A stretch of 64,000 nucleotides of DNA from Alphaproteobacteria bacterium. GTDB taxonomy: Bacteria > Pseudomonadota > Alphaproteobacteria > Sphingomonadales > Kordiimonadaceae. Shown piece by piece: positions 43,258 to 53,429 of the stretch; the stretch's first letter is position 1, and each line of letters opens with the position of its first letter. The translations under genes and the position numbers were made by a program. Location: contig SBGU01000007.1 in the NCBI GenBank assembly GCA_006226495.1, positions 62,001 through 126,000 of the forward strand, read 5' to 3'. The notes under the pieces were generated by a model. It saw only the letters and a program-made list of their open reading frames with translations. It searched no databases and was not told the origin of the DNA.

Positions 43258-45630
43258 GTGATACCCTATACCTGGTCCAGTTTCTGGCTTTGGCTTGTGG
43301 TCGGCCTTGTGCTTGCCGCCTGGCTTGGCCTGACCCTCTATGCGCTGTGGCGCGCCGGGCGCATGACCGACCGGGCCCATTCACTGCAGGACCTGGCCGA
43401 CTTCCTCGACAGCATGATCCGCACCGACCACCGCCATCCGGTGTGGCTGTGGGCCGATGGCCGCCTGCAGGCTGACGCCGGCACCCTGGCGCTTGCCGGT
43501 TCGCCCATGGCCAACCGGCTCACGGACCTCGGCCTGCCCACAGGCGACCTGCCGGGCCAGATCATCGAAGAAATCCGCGCCGGGCTCGAAAAAGGCGGCG
43601 ACGTCAAGACACCGCTTGTGGTCGAACGCGGTCAGGGGCGCCCGCGCCTGATTATCGATATCCAGTGGCTGCCGGTCCGGCACGACCGCTGGCCCGGCTG
43701 TATCCTGTGGCTCGAGGAATCGCTGGACCGCCCGACCCGCACCAACCGGCTGGGCGTGCGCGCGCTTGAACTCAGGCTCAAGGACCTGACGCGCGTGTTC
43801 AACAGCGTGCCTTTCCCTGTGTGGGTGCGCGGGCCCGACTATGCGATCATCGAGGTCAACCAGGCCTATGTGGATGCGGTTGACGGCGAAAGCGCCATCG
43901 ACACCATCGAACGCGGGCTGGAACTGTTCGACCGCGGCAGCCTGGCCGCCGCCCGCAAGGCGCGGGAAAGCAAGGGCAGGGTACGCGAACGGCGTTTTGG
44001 CGTGATCGACGGCCAGCGCCGGGCCTTTTCCATCACCTACCTGCCGCTGGATGACGAAGGCAATATCATGGGCATCGCGGTTGACGTGACCGGCGAGGAA
44101 GAGGCGCTCAACGAACTTTCCCGCGTGCTGGAGGCCCAGTCCGAAACCCTGAACCGGCTCAGAAGCCCGGTCGCCATTTTTGGCCCTGGCCAGACGCTCC
44201 GTTTCTACAACAGCGCGTTTGCGCGCCTGTCGCATATTTCGGAAGACCTGCTGTCGTCGGAAATCCGCCATGGCGAACTTCTGGATGCCATGCGTGAACG
44301 CCGGCGCCTGCCCGAACAGATCGATTTCCCGGCCTGGAAAAAAAGCGTGCTCAGGCACTATACCTCGCTCCTTGAACCGTTCGAGGAAATGTGGCACCTG
44401 CCGGACGGCACCGCGCACCGGGTCGTCACCCAGCCGCACCCCCTGGGCGGCCTCCTGATCCTGTTCGAGGATGTAACCGACCGCCTGGCGCTCGAGCGTT
44501 CCTACAACACCCTGATTGCGGTACAGCAGGAAACGCTCGACAACATGCGCGAAAGCATCGCGGTGTTTGGCACCAATGGCCGGCTGCAGTTGTCGAACCC
44601 CGCCTTCCAGGGCCTGTGGAAACTCAGTGATGCCGTGCTCGACGGCAACCCGCACCTCGCGGACCTCGTCAAGAAAATGCCGGCCAAGCCGGACCTGGCG
44701 TCCGGCAAGCGCAAGGCCGATGTGAAGGCCGACATTGTCAACTGGGTTGCGGCGCGCGCCCACAAGACCGGCCGCTGGTACCGGCAGGACGGCATGGTGG
44801 TCGATTTCGCCGTGGTGCCGCTGCCGGACGGCGGCGTGATGCTGACCCAAAGCGACGTCACCGACAGTTTCAAGGTCGAACAGGCACTTCGGGAACGTTC
44901 CAGCGCGCTTGAAGCCGCCGACCGGCTCAAAAGCGAATTCATCACCAACATGTCCTACGAACTCAGGACCCCGCTCAATTCCATCATCGGTTTCACCGAA
45001 CTTCTGGACCAGAAGATATTCGGTGACCTGAACAGCCAGCAGGCGGCCTATGTGAAGGACATCCTTTCCGCCGCGGGCAGCCTGAAGGACCTGGTGGCCG
45101 ACGTTCTGGAACTGGCGGTCATCGACGCGGGTGAAGCCCGGCTCGAGCTTGAGGAGGTCGAGGTCGAAAGCGCGCTCAAGGACGCCGGCACCCTTGCGCA
45201 GGAACTGGCGCGCAAGGTGGATGTGAAGCTGAAGATCAGTTGTCCCGTGCCCGTGGGCGCCATCCAGGCAGACGAACGCCGCATGCGGCAGGCTTTCTAC
45301 AACATGGTCTCCTCCATGCTGAATTTCGGCCGTTATGGGGGCGAGCTGGAGATCACGCTGACCGGCACACGGCGCGATGTCACCGTGGCCATTTCGAACG
45401 CCGATAGCGGCCTCACGCCGCGCGAACGCGACCGTCTGGTCGACACGGTCGCCATGGGCGCAAGCCCGGGCGGGCGCCGCGCCACCGGCCTTGATTTGGC
45501 GCTGGTTCGCAGTATTGTGGGCCTTCACCATGGCAGCGTCCGGCTCGACCCGTTCGAGGTGGAGGGTCTGCTCCTCAGCCTGACCCTGCCGCGCCGCCAG
45601 CCGGCAGTAATCGACACCGCAGCGAAGTAA
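43258..45630 (+). CDS. divL: DivL-type PAS sensor kinase with Tyr in place of His
   Basis: 790 residues from GTG 43258; Caulobacter DivL has 769. One transmembrane helix near the N-terminus (residues ~7-28), then three PAS-like regions (~175-285, ~300-425, ~430-550), and a dimerisation/kinase core. The H-box reads NMSYELRTPLNS with Tyr567 where kinases have His, as in DivL. In Caulobacter DivL binds DivK and steers CckA and thereby CtrA. Genes tsaE, murU, addB, addA follow, the order seen near divL in other alphaproteobacteria. Confidence 0.85.
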   Translation: MIPYTWSSFWLWLVVGLVLAAWLGLTLYALWRAGRMTDRAHSLQDLADFLDSMIRTDHRHPVWLWADGRLQADAGTLALAGSPMANRLTDLGLPTGDLPGQIIEEIRAGLEKGGDVKTPLVVERGQGRPRLIIDIQWLPVRHDRWPGCILWLEESLDRPTRTNRLGVRALELRLKDLTRVFNSVPFPVWVRGPDYAIIEVNQAYVDAVDGESAIDTIERGLELFDRGSLAAARKARESKGRVRERRFGVIDGQRRAFSITYLPLDDEGNIMGIAVDVTGEEEALNELSRVLEAQSETLNRLRSPVAIFGPGQTLRFYNSAFARLSHISEDLLSSEIRHGELLDAMRERRRLPEQIDFPAWKKSVLRHYTSLLEPFEEMWHLPDGTAHRVVTQPHPLGGLLILFEDVTDRLALERSYNTLIAVQQETLDNMRESIAVFGTNGRLQLSNPAFQGLWKLSDAVLDGNPHLADLVKKMPAKPDLASGKRKADVKADIVNWVAARAHKTGRWYRQDGMVVDFAVVPLPDGGVMLTQSDVTDSFKVEQALRERSSALEAADRLKSEFITNMSYELRTPLNSIIGFTELLDQKIFGDLNSQQAAYVKDILSAAGSLKDLVADVLELAVIDAGEARLELEEVEVESALKDAGTLAQELARKVDVKLKISCPVPVGAIQADERRMRQAFYNMVSSMLNFGRYGGELEITLTGTRRDVTVAISNADSGLTPRERDRLVDTVAMGASPGGRRATGLDLALVRSIVGLHHGSVRLDPFEVEGLLLSLTLPRRQPAVIDTAAK

Positions 45631-45636
45631 ACACCC

Positions 45637-46116
45637 ATGGCCGCCACCGTGCTTCTGGAGACCGATTGCCCGACCGAAGCCGCAACCGCGTCGCTTGCAG
45701 CAGCGCTCGCCGCCCGCCTGCGCGCGGGCGATATGCTGGCGCTGACCGGCGACCTGGGCGCGGGCAAAAGCACCTTCGCCCGTGCTTTCATCCGGGCCCG
45801 CCTCGGGGATGCCGATGCCGAAGTGCCCAGCCCGACCTTCACCCTGGTGCAATCCTACGAAGACGGGGATGGCGTGGAAATCTGGCACGCCGACCTGTAC
45901 CGCCTCAGCGAACCCGAAGAAGCCTACGAACTGGGCCTTGACGATGCGCGCGAGGCCGGCATCTGCCTGATCGAATGGCCCGACCGCATGCCCGCCGACT
46001 GGTGGCAGGGTGCGCTTGAAATCACCTTCACCATCGGCGGCAAGGGCGAACGCCATGTGCGTTTTTCGTCTGACGATGCCGCATGGGCCGGTCGCCTGCA
46101 GGGGTTGGTGGCATGA
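45637..46116 (+). CDS. tsaE: tRNA threonylcarbamoyladenosine ATPase TsaE
   Basis: 159 residues. P-loop GDLGAGKST (~38-46), SPTFTLVQSYE and HADLYRL are hallmark TsaE motifs. It works with TsaB and TsaD in t6A tRNA modification. In several relatives it is fused or adjacent to the aminoglycoside-phosphotransferase-like kinase AmgK; here it is alone and its stop overlaps the murU start by 4 bp. Confidence 0.93.
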   Translation: MAATVLLETDCPTEAATASLAAALAARLRAGDMLALTGDLGAGKSTFARAFIRARLGDADAEVPSPTFTLVQSYEDGDGVEIWHADLYRLSEPEEAYELGLDDAREAGICLIEWPDRMPADWWQGALEITFTIGGKGERHVRFSSDDAAWAGRLQGLVA

Positions 46117-46841
46117 TCCCGCTCGCCGACATGAAAGCCATGGTGCTGGCCGCCGGCAAGGGCACGCGCATGGGCGCGATTTCCGACACCCTGCCGAAGC
46201 CGATGGTGCCGGTCGCCGGCCGCACGCTTATCGACCGTATCCTCGATCATCTGGCGGCGGCCGGTATCCATAAGCCCGTGATCAATGTGCATCATCTGGC
46301 CGATATGCTGGAAGATCACCTTGCTGGCCGTGCGGTCATTTCCGACGAACGCGACCAGCTTCTGGAAACCGGGGGTGGTGTCAAAAAGGCCCTGCCGCTG
46401 TTGGGCCGCGATCCGGTGTTCCTGATCAACAGCGATGCGCTGTGGACCGACGGCGAAACAAGCCTTCTCGCGCGTATGCATGATTGTTTCGATACCGAAA
46501 CAATGGATGTTCTCCTGATGCTGGTGCGGCGCGAAGATGCTTTGGGCCATGAAGGTGCGGGGGATTTCCTGTGCGATATCATGCCGGGCAGACCGGTGCC
46601 GCTCGCCTTCCGGGGCACAGCACCCACCGCGCCGGTCATCTTCGCGGGGGTGCAGGTCGTGAACCCCGCCATGTATGACGACATGCCGGAAGGCCGCTGG
46701 TCCAACAAGCTGATCTTCGAGAAAGCGCAGGCCTCGGGCCGGCTTTATGGCCTGTTGCACGACGGCGACTGGATGCATGTGGGCACGCCCGAAGCGATCC
46801 GCGAAGCCGAAGCCCGGCTGGCCGCGCTGGGGGCCGCCTGA
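46113..46841 (+). CDS. murU: Nucleotidyltransferase, MurU-type (MurNAc-1-phosphate uridylyltransferase)
   Basis: 242 residues. The nucleotidyltransferase motif VLAAGKGTRMGAISDTLPKPMVPV (N-terminus) binds the NTP and the sugar phosphate. Position between tsaE and addB is that of murU, part of the peptidoglycan recycling shortcut with AmgK. The predicted kinase partner AmgK is not encoded next to it here. The start overlaps the tsaE stop; the stop overlaps the addB start (TGATG). Confidence 0.85.
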   Translation: MIPLADMKAMVLAAGKGTRMGAISDTLPKPMVPVAGRTLIDRILDHLAAAGIHKPVINVHHLADMLEDHLAGRAVISDERDQLLETGGGVKKALPLLGRDPVFLINSDALWTDGETSLLARMHDCFDTETMDVLLMLVRREDALGHEGAGDFLCDIMPGRPVPLAFRGTAPTAPVIFAGVQVVNPAMYDDMPEGRWSNKLIFEKAQASGRLYGLLHDGDWMHVGTPEAIREAEARLAALGAA

Positions 46842-49800
46842 TGGCCGCCGCCCTGCCCGTTTATACCATCGCACCCACCGAGGCCTTTGCCGACGCGCTG
46901 GCGGCCGGCCTGCTGGCCGATGCCCGCGGCGACCTGATGGCGCTCGTCGACATGACCATCCTGCTGCCGAACCGCCGCGCCTGCCGTGCGCTCCGCGACG
47001 CCTTTCTGCGGCTGGGCGGCAACCGGCCCATGCTGTTGCCTGCCATGCGCCCGATCGGCGACATCGAGGACGAGGACATCAGTTTCCTGGGCGCGGGTTT
47101 TGGTCTCGACCCATCGGCGCTGCCACCCGCCATCCACCCGGTCAGGCGGCAGGCGCTTCTTATGCTGCAGGTGGACCGCTGGACCCGGCTCAGGGGCGAG
47201 GCGGTGGCGCCGGCGCAGGCCTGGCGGCTGGCCGGTGAACTGGCGCGGCTGATGGACCAGGTCGAAACCGAAGGCAAATCCTTCGACGACCTCGTCAAAC
47301 TGGTGCCTGAAGGCCTGGCCGCGCACTGGGATATCACGCTCGATTTCCTGAAAATCGTTTCCGAAACCTGGCCGCTGATCCTGGCGGACGAAAAAACCAT
47401 GAACCCCGCCGCGCGGCGCGACCGGCTCATTCGCATGCTGGCGGAGGCCTGGGCCAAAAACCCGCCCAAGGGCCGGGTGATCGCGGCGGGTTCGACCGGC
47501 TCGATCCCCGCGACGGCGGAGCTGTTGTCCGTGATCGCACGGTTGCCGGACGGCATGGTGGTGCTGCCGGGCCTTGACCTCGGCATCGGCGATGCGGCCT
47601 GGGACGCCATCGATATCGACGACCCCAAGGCGCGCACCTCCGCCGTCACCCACCCGCAAGCCGCGCTCAAAGCCCTGTTGCATACCATGGGCGTGAACCG
47701 GCACGAGGTGCAGCCCTGGCCCGAGCATGCCAAAAGCACGCCTGCCGTGCGCGCGCGGCTGATCCGCGATGCGCTGTTGCCTGCGCGCGAGACCGACAGT
47801 TGGCAGGCCATGGGTTACCGGTCCCTGCCGGATGCGGAATTGTTCAGTGGCCTCAGCAGCCTGGTCGCCCCGACCCGGCGCGAAGAAGCCGACGCCATCG
47901 CGGTCATGATGCGCGAAGCCATTGAGGTGCCGGGCCGCACCGTGGCGCTTGTCACCCCCGACCGCCAGCTTGCCCGCCATGTGCAGGCGTCGCTGGCACG
48001 CTGGCAGATCAGCATCGACGACACAGGCGGCACCCGGGCGCTGGCCACCAAACCGGGCCGTTTCCTGGGCCTGATCGCCACTGCGGCGGGCGAGGCGTTT
48101 GCGCCGGTGCCCCTGTTGGCGCTGCTGCAACATCCCCTGTGCGCGGCGGGCATGGCGCGGGAAAGCTTCCTTGCCGCCGTGCGCCGGTTCGACCAGTTTG
48201 TGCTGCGCGGCGTGCGCCCGGCCGGTGGCCTGAAGGGCCTGATGGCCCGCGCCGAACAGGTGGCGGCGGACAAGAAGGCCGAGTTTGACCGCGACGACCT
48301 GGCGCTCATCAAACGAGCGACCACCGCGCTCGAACCGTTCGAAGAAGCGTTCGCCAGTGACGCTCGCTTGGCGCAGCTTCTGCACGCGCACCTGAGTGCG
48401 GCTGAAGCCCTTGCAGCGGACGGCGACCATGAAGGCGCGGACACTCTCTGGAAAGGCGAGGCCGGCGGTGCGCTCGCAGATGCGCTCACCAACCTGATGG
48501 CCGAGGCGGACATGCTGGGTGTGGTGGCGGCGGAAGGCTATGGCGCCCTGTTCGCCGAACTGTTGGCCGAGGTGACGATCCGCCCGGTCTGGGGCCGGCA
48601 TCCACGGCTCTATATCTGGAGCCCGGTGGAAGCCCGCCTGCAGCGTGCGGACCTGATGATCCTCGGTGGTCTGAACGAAGGCACCTGGCCGGGCGAGGTG
48701 AAGCCCGACCCCTGGATGAACCGGCACATGCGCGCCGAATTTGGCCTCAGCCCGCACGAACGCCGCATCGGCCAGTCGGCGCACGATTTTGTGCAGGCGG
48801 CATCCGCGCCCACGGTGGTGCTGACCCGCGCCGAAAAGGTCGACGGTTCACCCACCGTGCCCAGCCGCTGGTGGTTCCGGCTGGTGGCGCTTGCCGGCCG
48901 GCCTCTGCCGCATGCGGACCGCTACCTCGTGTGGGGCGAAGCCTTGTCGGACGCCGGCAAACCGGTGCCCTGCAAACCGCCGGCGCCCCGGCCGCCCTTG
49001 CCCGCCCGGCCCGACAAGCTTTCAGTCACGCAGGTGGAAACCTGGATGCGCGACCCATACAGCCTGTATGCCCAGAAGGTGCTGGCCCTGAAGGCGCTCG
49101 ATCCCATCGACGACAAACCGAACGCCGCCAAGAAGGGCACCCTGCTGCACGAGGCACTGGAACGGTTCCTGAAGGAACCCGGCCCCGTGGTTGGCCCGGC
49201 GGGGCGCGAACGGCTGTTGGCTGTGGGGAGGGAGGTGTTCGACACGGTCGCAACCCAGCCGGCTGTCTATGCCTTCTGGTGGCCGCGTTTTGTGCGCATC
49301 GCCGACTGGTTCGTCGAACATGAAGCCGTCCGCGGCCAAACGTTCGAAGTGGCGGGTGTGGAAAAATGGGCGGAGATGAAACTGGCAGGCGCCGACTTCA
49401 CCCTGGTCGCCAAGGCCGACCGTATCGACCGCCGCCGCGACACGGGGGACCTGACCATCATCGATTATAAAACCGGCAACGTGCCGTCGGCCAAACGCGT
49501 GGTGGCGGGCTTTGCCCCCCAGTTGCCGCTTGAAGGCCTGCTGGCGGAACATGGCACGTTCGACGGCATCCCGGCGGCGGATGTCGAGGATATGGTATTC
49601 TGGGAACTGAAGGGCGGCGACCCGGTGCAGAAACAGAGCCGGCCGATCAAGGATGTGCCCGCCGCCATCGCGGGCGCCGAGGCCGGCCTGCGCCGCCTGA
49701 TCGCGGCCTTCGCGAACGAGGATACGCCTTATCTTTCGAACCCCCGCCCCAGTGTCACCGGATATGGCGACTATGACCATCTGGCGCGGGTGAAGGAATG

Positions 49801-49849
49801 GCGCAATGCCGAGGACCCGTTTGGGGATGACGGGGAGGGTGGCGCATGA
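46841..49849 (+). CDS. addB: AddB, double-strand break repair nuclease subunit
   Basis: 1002 residues, the alphaproteobacterial AddB length. The N-terminal part is a degenerate helicase fold (no canonical Walker A; LLPNRRACRALR present). The RecB-type nuclease motif DLTIIDYKTGNVPS lies near residues 867-880, with upstream LLHEALERFL. With AddA it resects broken DNA ends for RecA loading. It lacks the Cys residues of the iron-sulfur Firmicute form as far as I can see. Overlaps addA by 4 bp. Confidence 0.93.
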   Translation: MAAALPVYTIAPTEAFADALAAGLLADARGDLMALVDMTILLPNRRACRALRDAFLRLGGNRPMLLPAMRPIGDIEDEDISFLGAGFGLDPSALPPAIHPVRRQALLMLQVDRWTRLRGEAVAPAQAWRLAGELARLMDQVETEGKSFDDLVKLVPEGLAAHWDITLDFLKIVSETWPLILADEKTMNPAARRDRLIRMLAEAWAKNPPKGRVIAAGSTGSIPATAELLSVIARLPDGMVVLPGLDLGIGDAAWDAIDIDDPKARTSAVTHPQAALKALLHTMGVNRHEVQPWPEHAKSTPAVRARLIRDALLPARETDSWQAMGYRSLPDAELFSGLSSLVAPTRREEADAIAVMMREAIEVPGRTVALVTPDRQLARHVQASLARWQISIDDTGGTRALATKPGRFLGLIATAAGEAFAPVPLLALLQHPLCAAGMARESFLAAVRRFDQFVLRGVRPAGGLKGLMARAEQVAADKKAEFDRDDLALIKRATTALEPFEEAFASDARLAQLLHAHLSAAEALAADGDHEGADTLWKGEAGGALADALTNLMAEADMLGVVAAEGYGALFAELLAEVTIRPVWGRHPRLYIWSPVEARLQRADLMILGGLNEGTWPGEVKPDPWMNRHMRAEFGLSPHERRIGQSAHDFVQAASAPTVVLTRAEKVDGSPTVPSRWWFRLVALAGRPLPHADRYLVWGEALSDAGKPVPCKPPAPRPPLPARPDKLSVTQVETWMRDPYSLYAQKVLALKALDPIDDKPNAAKKGTLLHEALERFLKEPGPVVGPAGRERLLAVGREVFDTVATQPAVYAFWWPRFVRIADWFVEHEAVRGQTFEVAGVEKWAEMKLAGADFTLVAKADRIDRRRDTGDLTIIDYKTGNVPSAKRVVAGFAPQLPLEGLLAEHGTFDGIPAADVEDMVFWELKGGDPVQKQSRPIKDVPAAIAGAEAGLRRLIAAFANEDTPYLSNPRPSVTGYGDYDHLARVKEWRNAEDPFGDDGEGGA

Positions 49850-52800
49850 GCAAGCATCGCATGACCCCCGAACAGGCACGCGCGACCGTGCCGGGCCTCA
49901 CCGCCTGGGTGGGCGCCTCCGCTGGCACCGGCAAGACGCATGTTTTGACCGCGCGGGTGCTCAGGCTGATGCTGACCGGCACCCGGCCCGAAAATATCCT
50001 GTGCCTGACCTTCACCAAGGCTGCCGCCGCCGAGATGAAGAACCGCATCTTCGCGGAACTTGGCCGCTGGGCGTTGATGCCGGATGACGAACTGGCGACC
50101 GAGATCCATGTGCGCACCGACGAACTGGCGGACGGCGCCATGCTGCGCCGCGCGCGGCAATTGTTCGCCGAGGTGCTGGACCTGTCGGGCGGGCTGCAGA
50201 TCCAGACCTTCCATAGTTTCTGCCAGGCGCTTCTGGGCCGTTTCCCGCTGGAGGCCGGCATGGCGCCCGGTTTTGAAGGCATGGATGAAGCCGAAGCGCG
50301 CGAGGCCATGGCATCGGCGCGCGACCGCATGCTGGCCGCCACCCGCACGCCTGCGGGCCTGCCGCTCAGGGCCGCGCTCGACACTGTCGCAGGGCTGGTG
50401 ACCGAAAACACCTTCGACGAGGTGATGGCGGGCCTCAGTTTCGAAGCCGACACCATCGCGCGCGCCGACCGTGCCTATGGCGGCTTGCTGGGCATGACCG
50501 CGGCACTGTATCACGCGCTGGACCTGACGCCGGGCGAGCGGGAGGCCGACCTGATCGCGGATGCGGTGGCGGACAGCGCCTTCGATGCCGCCGGTGTGCG
50601 CGCGCTGATGACCGGGCTTCTGGCCGGCAGCAAGGCCGAGGCCGCGATGGGCCAGACCTTGGCGGACTTTCTGGCCGCCGCCGACCGCGTGTCGCTGTTC
50701 GATGCCTATGCCGGTGTGTTCCTGACCCAAAAGCACGAACCGCGCGCCCGGGTCGCCAACAAGGGCACCCTCGAGGCGGACCCCGGCCTTCCGGGTATCA
50801 TCGACAAGGAACAGGCGCGGCTGATGCGCCTGATGGACCATATCAAGCGCCTGCGCATTGCGGTGGCGACCACCGCGCTGATGACCCTTGGGCATGAACA
50901 GCTTGGTCTGTATCGCAGCATGAAACACGAGCGTGGCCTTGTCGATTTCGACGACATGATCACCCGCACGGTGAAACTCTTGGATACCGCTGCAGTCGCA
51001 CCCTGGGTCTTGTTCAAGCTGGATGCCGCCATCGACCATATCCTGGTGGACGAGGCACAGGACACCAACGCCCTGCAGTGGCGGGTGGTCGAGACCCTGG
51101 CCGCAGAATTTTTTGCGGGCGAGGGCGCGCGCGATATCACCCGCACCCTGTTCGCGGTGGGCGATGCCAAACAGTCGATCTTTTCGTTCCAGCGTGCCGA
51201 CCCGCGTGAATTTGTCGCCGCGCGCGACCGCGTGTTCGCCCGCGCATACGAAGCCGATTATGAGGCAGAGGCCGTGCCCCTGAACCTCTCCTTCCGTTCG
51301 GGCGGCGCCGTGCTCGGGCTTGTGGATGCCGTGTTCGACCGTGAAGCCCCGGCCTGGCATGGCCTGAGCGCGGACGGCGAGATCGTGCGCCACGATTTTG
51401 TGCGTAAAGGCCAGGGCGGGCTTGTGGAACTGTGGCCCCTCGAAGAAGCGACGCCCGAGGCTGACGATGCCGCCGAGGACGAAGGCTGGGTGCCACCCGT
51501 GGTGCAGGAAAGTGCCCATGATGCCGAACAGCGCACCGCCTGGCGCATCGCCCGCCGGGTGCGGCAGATGCTGGATGATGGCGAGGAGCTGGCCTCGAAA
51601 GCCCGGCCGATCCGGGCGGGCGATATTCTGGTGCTGGTGCGCCGGCGCACGGCCTTTGTCGACCATCTGGTTCGGGCGCTGAAGGCCACCGGCATTCCGG
51701 TTGCGGGCCGCGACCGCATGGTGCTGACCGACGAGCTGCCGGTCATGGACCTGTTGGCCCTGTGCCATTTTGCCCTGTTGCCGACCGACGACCTGACCCT
51801 CGCCACTGTGCTCAAAAGCCCGTTTGTGGGGCTGGATGACGATGCCCTGTTCCGGCTGGCGCACGGGCGGCGCGGCACCCTGTGGCTGGCGCTTCGCGAC
51901 AAGGCGAAGGCGGATGTCGAATTTGCCGCCGCCTACCAGACGCTTACGGACATCCTGAATGCGGCAGACACGCGCACGCCGTTCGAGTTCCTGAACCATG
52001 TGCTGACCGACCTGGATGGCCGGCGCAAGCTGGCGGCCCGGCTGGGTGCCGAAATCCATGACCCGGTTGATGAACTGCTGGAGGAAGCGCTCAGGTTCGA
52101 GATGCAGACCTCCGCATCCTTGCAGGCTTTTGTGCAACGGGTCGAAGGCGGCGCCACCCAGATCAAGCGCGACATGGAAGCCGCGGGCGACATGGTGCGT
52201 ATCATGACCGCGCACAGCGCCAAGGGCCTGCAGGCGCCCATTGTGTTCCTGTCCGACCTTGTGGGCCTGCCCGATGTCGGGCGTGATGCCCGCATTCTGG
52301 AATTGCCGGCGTCCGACCCCGATGCGCCGCCCCTCCTTGTCTGGACATCCGCCGCCAGGGATGTCGCTTTTGTCGACGAAATGAAGACCGAGCTGAAGGC
52401 CAGGCAACTGGCGGAATATCGCCGGCTTCTCTATGTCGCGCTCACCCGCGCCGAGGACCGGCTGTATGTCGCCGGCTGGCAGGGCGCACAGGCGCCGTCC
52501 GACGATTGCTGGTTCGCGGCCATCGAACAGGGTTTCGACCGGCTGGGCTCGGATACGATTGAACTGGCCCCCGGCTACAAGGTGCGCCGCCATATGGTCG
52601 CCCAGACCGCCGCCGTGAAGCCTGAAACAACCATGGCCGAAGCCGTGGCCGACCACAGCCTGCCCGGCTGGCTGTTCACCGCCAAACCGGCGGAACCCGA
52701 CCCGCCACGTCCGCTCGCACCCTCGCGCCCCGATGACGAGGAACCGGCGGTGGCCAGTCCGCTGCGTGCCGCCGGGCGCGGGCGCTTCTTCCGGGGGCGG

Positions 52801-53283
52801 GTGATTCACGCGCTGCTGGAATGGTTGCCGGATCTGGCGCCCGCCGACCGCGCGGCGGCGGCGAAAGCCTATCTGGCCGGCCTTGGCGACCTGCCGGACG
52901 GCGAAGCCGCCCGTCTGTGGCGCGAAGTGGCGGGCATTATGGACGACCCGGCGCTTGGCCCCCTGTTCGGCCCCGCAAGCCGGGCCGAGGTGCCGATTGC
53001 CGGCATCGTCGGCGGTCGGGTGATTTCGGGTCAGGTCGACCGGCTGGTGGCAACGCCGGATCAGGTGTTGATCATCGATTACAAGACCAACCGCCCGCCG
53101 CCCGCCGATGCCACGGGGGTTGCGCCGGTGTATCTGAAACAGATGGGGCTTTATGTGCGCGCGCTTGAAGCGGTCTATCCGGGCCGCACCGTGCGCGCGG
53201 CGCTCCTTTGGACCGACGAAGCCAGATTGATGGAACTGCCAAAAAACCTGCTGGATGAAGCACTTGCCGATATGGGCTTTTAG
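49846..53283 (+). CDS. addA: AddA, UvrD-like helicase/nuclease subunit
   Basis: 1145 residues. Walker A GASAGTGKTHVL (~23-34), helicase motif II DEAQDTNALQW (~402), motif VGDAKQSIFSFQRA and TAHSAKGLQAP, and YVALTRAEDRLYVAG are the superfamily-1 set. The C-terminal nuclease motif is LIIDYKTNRPPP (~1077). It forms the AddAB complex with the overlapping upstream gene. trxA follows with its own promoter. Confidence 0.96.
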   Translation: MSKHRMTPEQARATVPGLTAWVGASAGTGKTHVLTARVLRLMLTGTRPENILCLTFTKAAAAEMKNRIFAELGRWALMPDDELATEIHVRTDELADGAMLRRARQLFAEVLDLSGGLQIQTFHSFCQALLGRFPLEAGMAPGFEGMDEAEAREAMASARDRMLAATRTPAGLPLRAALDTVAGLVTENTFDEVMAGLSFEADTIARADRAYGGLLGMTAALYHALDLTPGEREADLIADAVADSAFDAAGVRALMTGLLAGSKAEAAMGQTLADFLAAADRVSLFDAYAGVFLTQKHEPRARVANKGTLEADPGLPGIIDKEQARLMRLMDHIKRLRIAVATTALMTLGHEQLGLYRSMKHERGLVDFDDMITRTVKLLDTAAVAPWVLFKLDAAIDHILVDEAQDTNALQWRVVETLAAEFFAGEGARDITRTLFAVGDAKQSIFSFQRADPREFVAARDRVFARAYEADYEAEAVPLNLSFRSGGAVLGLVDAVFDREAPAWHGLSADGEIVRHDFVRKGQGGLVELWPLEEATPEADDAAEDEGWVPPVVQESAHDAEQRTAWRIARRVRQMLDDGEELASKARPIRAGDILVLVRRRTAFVDHLVRALKATGIPVAGRDRMVLTDELPVMDLLALCHFALLPTDDLTLATVLKSPFVGLDDDALFRLAHGRRGTLWLALRDKAKADVEFAAAYQTLTDILNAADTRTPFEFLNHVLTDLDGRRKLAARLGAEIHDPVDELLEEALRFEMQTSASLQAFVQRVEGGATQIKRDMEAAGDMVRIMTAHSAKGLQAPIVFLSDLVGLPDVGRDARILELPASDPDAPPLLVWTSAARDVAFVDEMKTELKARQLAEYRRLLYVALTRAEDRLYVAGWQGAQAPSDDCWFAAIEQGFDRLGSDTIELAPGYKVRRHMVAQTAAVKPETTMAEAVADHSLPGWLFTAKPAEPDPPRPLAPSRPDDEEPAVASPLRAAGRGRFFRGRVIHALLEWLPDLAPADRAAAAKAYLAGLGDLPDGEAARLWREVAGIMDDPALGPLFGPASRAEVPIAGIVGGRVISGQVDRLVATPDQVLIIDYKTNRPPPADATGVAPVYLKQMGLYVRALEAVYPGRTVRAALLWTDEARLMELPKNLLDEALADMGF

Positions 53284-53322
53284 GGCATATCTGGGGTTTT
53301 TTCACAGGCACGTTACTAAACC

Positions 53323-53351
53323 TTGACCCGCGATGGGTGCCTTCTTACCTT
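53323..53351 (+). promoter_or_regulatory. Putative trxA promoter
   Basis: A -35 element TTGACC (53323-53328) and a -10-like TACCTT (53346-53351) are spaced 17 nt, about 80 bp before the trxA start. The -35 is strong; the -10 is weak. Confidence 0.45.
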
Positions 53352-53429
53352 AGATGCCGAAGCGCCCCGTGGGGCCGAAAAAGTATCCGTTCCGTATGCA
53401 TGCGGAACCCACTTATGGAAAGATGTAGT

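Noticed and set aside
43381-46056. An 891-codon open frame antisense to divL and tsaE
   Set aside because: Same reason: it overlaps conserved domains on the other strand and has no ribosome site.
49771-52809. A 1012-codon open frame antisense to addA
   Set aside because: Antisense to clear helicase motifs; composition is that of a shadow frame.
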